A stretch of 5,424 nt of DNA. Origin: Desulfobulbaceae bacterium (lineage in GTDB: Bacteria; Desulfobacterota; Desulfobulbia; Desulfobulbales; Desulfocapsaceae). Location of the stretch: positions 1-5,424 of the forward strand of contig JAMOMO010000470.1 in assembly GCA_027067035.1 (NCBI GenBank), read 5' to 3'. Below, piece by piece: positions 1 to 5,424 of this stretch. The notes beneath the pieces were generated by a model. That model saw only the letters and a program-made list of their open reading frames with translations, was not told the DNA's origin and made no database searches. Position 1 is the stretch's first letter. Each line of letters begins with the position of its first letter. The translations under genes and the position numbers were made by a program.

Positions 1-1
1 T

Positions 2-337
2 TCACTCGATGGACTGGCCGCCTACCTTGATCTCATCGCGGGAATCCGGAAACACAACAACAGGCTGAAACTCCTTGCTGCTCTTGTGACAAAATACGAT
101 CCCGACTGGGGGAACTCCGCACAAAACCTCAACCAGATAAAAAAATACTTCTCCAGAAAGGGCATCAGTATCTTCAACAGTCATATCCACAACTGTCCTG
201 AAATCGACATGGCCCATGTGGAGAGAAAGGTTATCTTTGAATCGGCACCAGACAGCACTGCCTCCCATGACTATGCTGCCCTGGGAAGAGAGCTCCTTGA
301 AATTTTCAACTGTATCTATGGGAAACGATTTATCTGA
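2..337 (+). CDS. ParA/Soj-type ATPase, C-terminal part (5' end off the window)
   Basis: This is the last 111 residues of a protein whose start lies left of the window; the reading frame is open from base 2 to the TGA at 335-337. The visible part follows the C-terminal plan of ParA/Soj/MinD-type deviant-Walker ATPases: an SLDGL-x-x-YLDLI helix at visible residues 1-12, a hydrophobic strand LLAALVTKYD (24-33) like the 'GILLTMYD' strand of the family, then a helix and a strand, and the tail pattern VIFESAPDS...DYAALGREL (about 77-98), which matches the family's 'pI.ey.p.S.ga..Y..La.El'. The Walker A and Walker B motifs would lie upstream and cannot be seen. Such proteins move DNA, chemoreceptor arrays or polysaccharide machinery (e.g. 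BcsQ); which of these applies here is unknown. It is separated from the next gene by 193 bases that hold a promoter, so it probably ends an upstream transcription unit. A GTG at 86 is internal to the fold and is not the start. Confidence 0.8.
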   Translation, partial: SLDGLAAYLDLIAGIRKHNNRLKLLAALVTKYDPDWGNSAQNLNQIKKYFSRKGISIFNSHIHNCPEIDMAHVERKVIFESAPDSTASHDYAALGRELLEIFNCIYGKRFI

Positions 338-358
338 ACAGAAACCCACCCGAGACAG

Positions 359-370
359 TTACCCGGGTAA
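359..370. repeat. Perfect 12-base palindrome in the intergenic gap
   Basis: TTACCCGGGTAA is identical to its reverse complement. It lies 22 bases after the ParA-like stop codon and about 60 bases upstream of the candidate -35 box. It could be an operator half-site pair, but about one perfect 12-base palindrome is expected by chance in a window of this size, so its meaning is open. No T-run follows it, so it is not an intrinsic terminator. Confidence 0.3.
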
Positions 371-432
371 AACCACCACATTACGGGAAACAGAAGTGAA
401 CATTTACAGTGCCAGGCAAATCCATACCCAAG

Positions 433-460
433 TTGCAAACGAGTTTTATTATGTTATACT
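433..460 (+). promoter_or_regulatory. Candidate sigma-70 extended -10 promoter for the polysaccharide operon
   Basis: A -35-like TTGCAA (433-438, 4 of 6 matches to TTGACA) is followed after 16 bases by TATACT (455-460, 5 of 6 matches to TATAAT). A TG at 452-453, one base before the -10 box, makes it an extended -10 element. The region around it is AT-rich. Transcription would start near 467 and give a leader of about 64 bases before the ATG at 531. It sits in the only sizeable gap of the window, just ahead of five closely packed genes, which supports its use as the operon promoter. The rest of the gap (338-530) shows no further gene, RNA or terminator that I can support. Confidence 0.55.
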
Positions 461-530
461 AATATCTTAACAGAGAAGAACCGGAAAACATCAAAACACC
501 AGGATCTGCAACTGCTCTCAGCCCACTGAT

Positions 531-1601
531 ATGCCACAGGAAAAAAACAAAAATACTGCAAATATATGTGGCAGCATCCATTCAGCTGACAGTATTGATC
601 CTTTTGAGGGACTGGATCTTGATGAAATCTGTGTCCCGCCACAGACCCTCTCTCACACTGAAGCAGAGCCAGAAGCAAGGAGCAGCGAGCTCTTTGATTT
701 ACATCCCCTGGATGCTGTAAATCTTGATGAGATATCGGTTTCCCCTGCCACAATTTCCAGGGCACAGACAGATACAACCCCTCACCACGGTAGTTTCAAC
801 CCGGCAGAAACATCGGTCAATCATGCCCTTCCGGCAGCCAGCCAGGAGCACAACGCTTCCTCAGGGAGGCAGGTATCCAATACCAGCTGCAGAACAGAGA
901 GAGGCCCTTCAGGGAACACGGCAGATGCCGGAATACCGCCCATCAGCCCTGTTATTGAAAAAGCGTATCACTATGCGGAACTGACCCGGATACGGGAAAA
1001 AATATTTGCAAGTTTTGAAAACGCCGGTGGAAATATTCTTCTCATTGCCAGCCCCCGCGATAATACAGGGAGTACTCTTCTCACTGCAGCACTTGGCTAT
1101 AATGCCGCATGCTCCTGTCAGCAGAATGTCCTTCTCATTGATTGCAATATGCGACGCGCCGGGCTCCACAAATTTTTTAATCTTCCACAGGCCCGCGGTT
1201 TCACGGAATTTGTCAAAGACGGCCTGCCATGGCAGACAGTGGTGAAGAAAACAGGGGTCAGTAATCTTGATGTGATCACCGCAGGGGCTCGATGTGAAAA
1301 TTTCTCAGATTACCTCCGTCATTCGCATATCCCGAAAATTCTTGAGGAAAGCAGGCTTCAGTATGACTTTATAATCTTTGACACCTCTCCTGTTCTCTCC
1401 CCCAATCGCAACAATGTAAACATTGTTTCCCTCACCTCGGTGGCTGACTACTTCCTGCTCATCACCAAAAAGGCAGGAACCACACGAGCCGACCTCAAGG
1501 AGACCAAAACAATTATTGAGGCAGGAAATGGAAAGATTGACGGCATCGTCCTGAACGAACATAATCCCGAAAAGCAGGCCAACCCGTATCCACACCAATA
1601 G
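531..1601 (+). CDS. CpsD/CapB-like P-loop protein with degraded kinase motifs and long N-terminal extension
   Basis: A 356-residue cytoplasmic protein with no membrane segment. Residues about 1-140 are polar, Ser/Thr/Pro/Ala-rich and probably disordered. They contain a repeated motif, LDEI-x-V-x-P-x-T-x-S, at 30-41 and 65-76. Residues about 143-345 match the ATPase fold of bacterial tyrosine kinases (BY-kinases, CpsD/CapB/Wzc C-domain): an activation-helix-like YAELTRIREKIF (148-159), a P-loop region ASPRDNTGST (173-182), a Walker A' strand VLLIDCNMRR (200-209), the following GLHKFFNL, and a Walker B strand YDFIIFDTSPV (278-288). The P-loop lacks the GK(S/T) lysine (aligned residue Gly180 or Thr179), Walker A' has Asn206 where BY-kinases have Asp, and the tail has a single Tyr (353) instead of a cluster. 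Catalysis is therefore doubtful; by family the protein would pair with the chain-length protein encoded 14 bases downstream. The ATG is the first possible start after an in-frame stop at 468-470; no Shine-Dalgarno site precedes it. It could alternatively be an active but divergent subfamily. Confidence 0.85.
   Translation: MPQEKNKNTANICGSIHSADSIDPFEGLDLDEICVPPQTLSHTEAEPEARSSELFDLHPLDAVNLDEISVSPATISRAQTDTTPHHGSFNPAETSVNHALPAASQEHNASSGRQVSNTSCRTERGPSGNTADAGIPPISPVIEKAYHYAELTRIREKIFASFENAGGNILLIASPRDNTGSTLLTAALGYNAACSCQQNVLLIDCNMRRAGLHKFFNLPQARGFTEFVKDGLPWQTVVKKTGVSNLDVITAGARCENFSDYLRHSHIPKILEESRLQYDFIIFDTSPVLSPNRNNVNIVSLTSVADYFLLITKKAGTTRADLKETKTIIEAGNGKIDGIVLNEHNPEKQANPYPHQ
618..758 (+). repeat. 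Diverged in-gene repeat encoding LDEI-x-V-x-P-x-T-x-S
   Basis: Bases 618-653 and 723-758 encode LDEICVPPQTLS and LDEISVSPATIS, 8 of 12 residues identical and 35 residues apart. The DNA has diverged (only ATCTTGATGA is shared at the start of both), so the protein motif rather than the DNA seems to be kept. A weaker third copy may lie at residues 90-99 (NPAETSVNHA; bases 798-827). It lies in the disordered part of the CpsD-like protein and looks like a short linear binding motif. Confidence 0.6.
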
Positions 1602-1615
1602 AACGGTATCAGCAG

Positions 1616-2710
1616 ATGACAACAATGCCCCACTCCCGACATGTCCAGCCCGGACCGGTAGATCCGCAATTTCTCATCGCCAAATACCTGTCTCCGATCC
1701 TGGAGCATAAATGGATTGTTTTTTTCACAACAGTCCTTGGCCTGGCCATAGCCCTGCCGATAAGCTTCATGGTCCAGCCCCAGTACAGCAGTACCGCCAC
1801 CACTCAGCTTGAAACCCCCCGGGCCCAGATGATCTCAAAGGTCACCGAAGAAATTGCAGCAAGAACCGGAGACAAAAACTATATAACGGCGGCAATTGAG
1901 CGGATGAACAGCAGTGCCTTCAGAACGGAAGTGTACAAAATCCTGCCTGAAAAGCTGCAGAATGAACTGGAAATTCCTCTGGAGATCAGTGGCCAGTTGA
2001 AAAAGAAGCTCAAGCCGTACATCAACAGGCTTTTCAGGACCCGGACAGTCCCGGATAAAAATCAGGCGGCAATTACCCCTGAACGTCTTGACAAGCTCCA
2101 CAAAAGAGTGGTCATCAGCGGAATACCATCCAAAGGAATCATCCAGATAACAGGCACCTGCTTTGCCCAGGACATGGCAACCGTTCTGGTTCAGAGCTAC
2201 ATTGACATCTGGGTTGCCCTGAACATGGAGACCAACAAGAGCCTGATCCGTCATGAACTGGGGTTCACCAGAACACAGCGGGATGAATACTTCCGGCAGC
2301 TGAAGGATTCTGAAAAAGAGCTGCGCCTCTTCAAACAGAAATTTGAAATTCCGCCGGCCCTTTCATCGGTTACGGACATGGAACTACAGTCACAACTTGA
2401 CGTTCTCCAAAATAAGGTCATCAATGCCAAGGAACGATATAAAAAAATAGATGATATCTACCTTGATCTCGTCAGGAAGGAAAAAGCTGTGGTGAACAAT
2501 ATCAAGGTGATCAACCCGCCGCAAACGCCCCTTGAGCCTTCCAGAAACATGCAGATCCCCATCATTCTCATCGGATTGTTCCTTGGTGCCGTCGCGGGTA
2601 TTGCTCCAATTTTATTATTAGACTACTATCGTGGCACCATTCGTCATAACAGTGATGTTGTAAATGCAGTGAATATTCCAATAATAGGAAAACTTCCAAC
2701 CATTAAATAA
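1616..2710 (+). CDS. Wzz/PCP-type polysaccharide chain-length determinant
   Basis: A 364-residue inner-membrane protein with the layout of a polysaccharide co-polymerase. After a short cytoplasmic N-terminus comes membrane segment 1 (about 33-53), then the family's entry motif QPQYSSTATTQLE (54-66, compare 'P.Y.A.a.l'). A periplasmic region of about 260 residues follows, whose second half (about 210-295) is charged and helical and probably coiled coil. A proline-rich stretch, NPPQTPLEPSR (300-310), precedes membrane segment 2 (about 314-337), as is typical of PCPs. The short tail ends in IPIIGKLP (354-361), the point where Wzc-type proteins continue into a kinase domain; here the gene stops, and the P-loop part is the separate upstream gene, as in Gram-positive CpsC/CpsD pairs. 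Its expected role is to set the length of the polysaccharide made by a Wzy-type polymerase or to link synthesis to export. A second in-frame ATG (1625) lies three codons in; the start is uncertain between the two, and neither has a clear ribosome binding site. Confidence 0.88.
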   Translation: MTTMPHSRHVQPGPVDPQFLIAKYLSPILEHKWIVFFTTVLGLAIALPISFMVQPQYSSTATTQLETPRAQMISKVTEEIAARTGDKNYITAAIERMNSSAFRTEVYKILPEKLQNELEIPLEISGQLKKKLKPYINRLFRTRTVPDKNQAAITPERLDKLHKRVVISGIPSKGIIQITGTCFAQDMATVLVQSYIDIWVALNMETNKSLIRHELGFTRTQRDEYFRQLKDSEKELRLFKQKFEIPPALSSVTDMELQSQLDVLQNKVINAKERYKKIDDIYLDLVRKEKAVVNNIKVINPPQTPLEPSRNMQIPIILIGLFLGAVAGIAPILLLDYYRGTIRHNSDVVNAVNIPIIGKLPTIK

Positions 2711-2723
2711 TGTTATATCCATC

Positions 2724-4016
2724 ATGACAGAGACAATGCCCACAGTGGCGATCCTCGGCCTCGGCTACGTAGGTCTTCCGCTTGCAATCACTTTCGGGAA
2801 AAAATACCAGACAATCGGATACGACCTGAACCAGCGTGCCATTGCAAACTATCGAAAAGGGATTGACCACAACAATGAAGTGGACAGCGACGGTTTCACG
2901 GCTGCCAGACTCCTCACATTCACGGAGAACCCGGAAGATCTCAGTGAGGCCGATTTTCTGATCATTGCGGTGCCGACCCCCATAGACCAGGCAAACCAGC
3001 CGAACCTCCGCCCGCTGCTCGGTGCAGCGGCCACCGCCGGAACCCATATGAAAAAGGGTGCCACAGTGGTATTTGAATCCACTGTCTATCCGGGTGCCAC
3101 CGAAGAGGCCTGCGTTCCAGTACTGGAAGAAACATCGGGAATGCGATGGAAGCAGGACTTTAACGTCGGCTATTCCCCGGAACGAATCAATCCGGGTGAC
3201 AAAAAACATACCCTGACAAAAATCACCAAGATTGTTTCAGGAGACAGTGCCGAGAGCCTTGCAGCAATTTCCGCCCTGTACAGTTCCATCATTGAAGCCG
3301 GTATCTATCCCGTTCCATCCATCAAAGAGGCAGAGGCCGCCAAAGTCATTGAAAATACCCAGCGGGATCTCAACATTGCCCTTATCAATGAACTTGCCAT
3401 CATCTTTGACAGGCTGGGAATTGACACCCTGAACGTACTTGAAGCCGCAGGGTCCAAGTGGAACTTTCTTCCCTTCAGGCCCGGCCTTGTAGGAGGTCAC
3501 TGCATTGGTGTTGACCCCTATTACCTCACCCATAAGGCTGAATCCACCGGCTACAATCCCCAGGTTATTCTTGCCGGTCGCCGCATCAACGACAACATGG
3601 GAAAATTCATTGCTGAAAAGACTGTCAAGATGATGCTGAAGGCCAGACTCGAGGTAAAGAATTCCAAAGTCGGCATCTTCGGACTCACCTTCAAGGAGGA
3701 CTGTCCTGATTTACGTAATTCACGAGTCGTAGACATCATTGAAGAGCTGCATGACTATGGCATTGACACCCTTGTCCATGACCCCGCGGTCACGCCCGAA
3801 GATGCGATGAATCATGTCGGTGTAGCCCTCGCTCCCCTTGAAGACTTTACGGATCTGGCTGCCCTCATCATAGCCGTTCCCCATAAGGAGTTCAGCAGTC
3901 AACCACTCGATTTCTTCACCGGAACACTCAGAAAAAACGGCTGTCTGATTGATGTTAAATCCATGCTTGGAATTGACGCAATAGAGGATGAGGACATACA
4001 TTTCTGGAGACTCTAG
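2724..4016 (+). CDS. tviB: UDP-N-acetylglucosamine/galactosamine 6-dehydrogenase (TviB/WbpO type)
   Basis: A 430-residue cytoplasmic enzyme of the UDP-glucose/GDP-mannose dehydrogenase superfamily. It oxidises C6 of a UDP-N-acetylhexosamine to a carboxylate using two NAD+, giving UDP-GlcNAcA (TviB) or UDP-GalNAcA (WbpO). The N-terminal Rossmann motif is GLGYVG (12-17). Signature stretches are AVPTPID (82-88), ESTVYPG (118-124) and GYSPERINPGDKKH (149-162). The hinge region AAKVIENTQRDLNIAL (205-220) carries the conserved Lys207 and Asn211. The catalytic Cys260 sits in GGHCIGVDPYYL, and the C-terminal domain has GLTFKEDCPDLRNSR (320-334). From memory, SKWNFLPFRPGLVGGHC is nearly the same as in Salmonella TviB, which supports an N-acetylhexosamine substrate rather than UDP-glucose. 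Length is normal and no key residue is missing. It starts 13 bases after the co-polymerase gene; a second in-frame ATG (2736) is four codons in and could be the real start. The next gene encodes the partner epimerase. Confidence 0.93.
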   Translation: MTETMPTVAILGLGYVGLPLAITFGKKYQTIGYDLNQRAIANYRKGIDHNNEVDSDGFTAARLLTFTENPEDLSEADFLIIAVPTPIDQANQPNLRPLLGAAATAGTHMKKGATVVFESTVYPGATEEACVPVLEETSGMRWKQDFNVGYSPERINPGDKKHTLTKITKIVSGDSAESLAAISALYSSIIEAGIYPVPSIKEAEAAKVIENTQRDLNIALINELAIIFDRLGIDTLNVLEAAGSKWNFLPFRPGLVGGHCIGVDPYYLTHKAESTGYNPQVILAGRRINDNMGKFIAEKTVKMMLKARLEVKNSKVGIFGLTFKEDCPDLRNSRVVDIIEELHDYGIDTLVHDPAVTPEDAMNHVGVALAPLEDFTDLAALIIAVPHKEFSSQPLDFFTGTLRKNGCLIDVKSMLGIDAIEDEDIHFWRL

Positions 4017-4047
4017 TCCCAAAAACATATACCACAGCACAAATCAC

Positions 4048-5079
4048 ATGACCCGATACAACCGTCTCACAGAAAAACTCCGGAACAGACAATCCACCTG
4101 GCTTGTCACCGGAATTGCAGGTTTCATAGGATCCAACCTCCTGGAAACCCTCCTCAGGCTCAACCAGAAAGTAGTCGGGCTTGATAATTTCTCCACCGGC
4201 CACAAGTACAATCTTGATGAAGTTCAGGGCCTGCTGACAGATGAGCAATGGTCGAATTTCACGTTTAAACAAGGTGATATCTGCAACATTGATGACTGTC
4301 ACCGTGCATGTAAGGGTGTCGACTATGTCCTTCATCAGGCGGCACTGGGGTCAGTTCCCCGCTCCATTGAAGATCCGGCTCTCACCAATGCCAATAACAT
4401 TGACGGATTCCTCAATATGCTCATCGCCGCCCGCGATGCAGACGTCAGGCGATTTGTCTATGCCGCATCCAGCTCCACCTATGGCGACCACCCGGATCTC
4501 CCCAAACAGGAGCCCAATATCGGTAAGCCGCTGTCACCCTATGCCGTGACAAAGCTTGTGAATGAACTCTATGCCGATGTCTTTGCCAGAACATATGATT
4601 TCAACACCATCGGGCTGCGCTACTTCAATATTTTCGGTCAGCGCCAGGACCCCAAAGGCGCCTATGCCGCAGTTATCCCGCTGTGGTTTGCAGGTATGCT
4701 CACAGGCAGGGATACCTACATTAACGGCGACGGTGAAACCAGCAGAGATTTCTGCTTCATTGACAACTGTGTCCAGGCCAACCTCCTTGCAGCCACTGTG
4801 GATGATAAGGAAGCGGTTAACCAGGTCTATAATGTGGCCTTTGGTGAGCGTACCACCCTTAACCATCTCCACAAACTGATCAAGGAACGGGTGGATAACA
4901 GCGGTGCAAAAAAGGGCACGTCCAGACTGGTTTACCGTGACTTCCGGGCCGGTGATGTACGCCATTCCCTGGCTGATATCTCAAAGGCTGAAACCCTGCT
5001 CGGCTACGCCCCGGATTTTTCCATTGAACAGGGACTGGACAAGGCAGCTCAGTGGTACACGGCCAACATGGCGGAATAA
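4048..5079 (+). CDS. tviC: UDP-N-acetylglucosamine (uronate) 4-epimerase, TviC/WbpP type
   Basis: A 343-residue cytoplasmic enzyme of the extended short-chain dehydrogenase/reductase family. It inverts C4 of UDP-GlcNAc or UDP-GlcNAcA using bound NAD+. The NAD motif is TGIAGFIGS (21-29), GLDNFSTG (44-51) follows, and GSVPRSI (101-107) is a hallmark of the WbpP/TviC group. The active site has AASSSTYGDHP (139-149, with Ser142, Ser143 and Thr144) and the YxxxK pair Tyr165/Lys169 in PLSPYAVTK. INGDGETSRDF (225-235) and FRAGDVRHS (299-307) are the usual nucleotide-binding stretches. I place the start at 4048 because TviC-type proteins begin MxRY-x-x-L-x-x-K-L, which matches MTRYNRLTEKL here. An ATG at 3988 would add 20 residues unlike the family and would overlap tviB by 29 bases. 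With TviB it gives UDP-GalNAcA, whichever step comes first. Spacing is 31 bases from tviB and 22 to the next gene. No defect is seen. Confidence 0.93.
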   Translation: MTRYNRLTEKLRNRQSTWLVTGIAGFIGSNLLETLLRLNQKVVGLDNFSTGHKYNLDEVQGLLTDEQWSNFTFKQGDICNIDDCHRACKGVDYVLHQAALGSVPRSIEDPALTNANNIDGFLNMLIAARDADVRRFVYAASSSTYGDHPDLPKQEPNIGKPLSPYAVTKLVNELYADVFARTYDFNTIGLRYFNIFGQRQDPKGAYAAVIPLWFAGMLTGRDTYINGDGETSRDFCFIDNCVQANLLAATVDDKEAVNQVYNVAFGERTTLNHLHKLIKERVDNSGAKKGTSRLVYRDFRAGDVRHSLADISKAETLLGYAPDFSIEQGLDKAAQWYTANMAE

Positions 5080-5101
5080 ATATTAGCTCCAACAGGCAGC
5101 G

Positions 5102-5424
5102 ATGAGCAATGCATCATCTGGTTTTCTACTGATAGCGGTATCACTTCTTCTCCTGAGTACCCCCCTTCAGGCACGTCAGAACATTCTGGGCGGTGGAATT
5201 GTCACCGGGATTGATTTTTCCGACACGCAATACAGGGGAGAAGAACTGACGGAAAACTCATCCTCAAAGGATGTCAGCAAACAAAAGCTGAGCATCGGAC
5301 CCATTCTAAACTTCAGCTCCAAAAGCCGCACAGATTCTCTCACAATCAGATACAACCCCAGCTACGCCTATGACCTGAAACTCAGTGACAGTAACTGGGA
5401 GCACGATTTCTCCCTCCTGGCAGG
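5102..5424 (+). CDS. Exported outer-membrane beta-barrel protein, N-terminal part (3' end off the window)
   Basis: The frame is open from the ATG at 5102 to the right edge, with 107 complete codons. Residues 8-22 form a hydrophobic core (FLLIAVSLLLLSTPL) and a likely signal peptidase I site follows LQA (22-24). The n-region has no Lys or Arg, which is unusual, but an in-frame TAG at 5084-5086 leaves no room for a longer start. The mature part begins with glycines (GGGIVTG, 30-36), then alternates polar and hydrophobic residues in strand-like blocks: KLSIGPILNFSS (61-72), SLTIRYNPSYAYDLKLS (77-93) and WEHDFSLLA (about 97-105). This resembles the barrel proteins common in exosortase/PEP-CTERM and other EPS loci, which have 'dSLsl.Y.PsY.y.l' strands; the precise family cannot be named from this fragment. 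It lies 22 bases after tviC, so it is probably in the same operon and may help export or hold the polysaccharide at the outer membrane. A short AGG (5094-5096) is the only Shine-Dalgarno-like signal. Confidence 0.75.
   Translation, partial: MSNASSGFLLIAVSLLLLSTPLQARQNILGGGIVTGIDFSDTQYRGEELTENSSSKDVSKQKLSIGPILNFSSKSRTDSLTIRYNPSYAYDLKLSDSNWEHDFSLLA

Noticed and set aside
86..337. Separate small gene starting at GTG 86
   Set aside because: The same frame stays open to the left edge, and residues before 86 continue the ParA-type fold, so this is the tail of a larger gene.
348..368. ACCCG...CGGGT inverted repeat after the ParA-like gene as a terminator
   Set aside because: The stem is only 5 base pairs, the loop is 11 bases, and an A-rich rather than T-rich run follows, so it does not look like an intrinsic terminator.
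454..777. Minus-strand frame of 107 codons across the promoter region and the CpsD-like N-terminus
   Set aside because: It overlaps the promoter and a supported gene, and its translation shows no domain, signal peptide or membrane pattern.
1835..2254. Minus-strand frame of 139 codons inside the co-polymerase gene
   Set aside because: It is the antisense of a well-supported gene; its translation is Cys/His-rich with no recognisable domain.
3988..4047. Upstream ATG at 3988 as the start of the epimerase
   Set aside because: It overlaps the dehydrogenase gene by 29 bases and adds 20 residues unlike the family; the ATG at 4048 gives the expected MTRY start.
4534..4965. Minus-strand frame of 143 codons inside the epimerase gene
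   Set aside because: It lies opposite a strongly conserved enzyme and shows no family motif, so it is a shadow frame.
1..5424. CRISPR arrays, tRNA or rRNA genes, insertion-sequence ends
   Set aside because: No regularly spaced direct repeats, cloverleaf-like or rRNA-like sequence, or transposase frame with inverted ends was seen by eye.

Overview
The window looks like part of a capsule or exopolysaccharide locus from a Gram-negative bacterium. The evidence is a secreted outer-membrane barrel gene, an inner-membrane Wzz-like chain-length protein and a TviB/TviC-type nucleotide-sugar pair. Base composition is roughly balanced and codon use looks even along the window. The closest lineage cannot be fixed from sequence alone. 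The style (separate PCP and CpsD-like genes, barrel gene in the same operon) fits a Desulfobacterota-like or other exosortase/EPS-type locus, but that is only a guess. All genes are on the + strand.

Layout. Positions 2-337 hold the C-terminal part of a ParA/Soj-type ATPase that runs off the left edge. A 193-base gap (338-530) follows, with a good extended -10 promoter candidate (433-460) and a perfect 12-base palindrome (359-370). From 531 onward the genes are packed with gaps of only 14, 13, 31 and 22 bases, which suggests one operon: (i) a CpsD/BY-kinase-like P-loop protein whose catalytic motifs are degraded and which carries a long disordered N-terminal extension with an internal repeat (531-1601); (ii) a polysaccharide co-polymerase with two membrane segments (1616-2710); (iii) a UDP-N-acetylhexosamine 6-dehydrogenase, tviB-like (2724-4016); (iv) a UDP-GlcNAc(A) 4-epimerase, tviC/wbpP-like (4048-5079); (v) the start of an exported outer-membrane beta-barrel protein, cut by the right edge (5102-5424).

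How they fit together (inference from families). TviB and TviC together would turn UDP-GlcNAc into UDP-GalNAcA, an acidic sugar donor. The co-polymerase and its cytoplasmic P-loop partner would set chain length in the inner membrane. The barrel protein may serve export or anchoring at the outer membrane. The product would therefore be an acidic, N-acetylgalactosaminuronate-containing surface polysaccharide. Glycosyltransferases, polymerase, flippase and the Wza-type exporter are not in this window.

The most unusual item is the CpsD-like protein: the P-loop lysine is replaced, the second acidic residue of Walker A' is Asn, and the tyrosine-rich tail is absent, so it may be a pseudokinase with a regulatory or scaffolding role.
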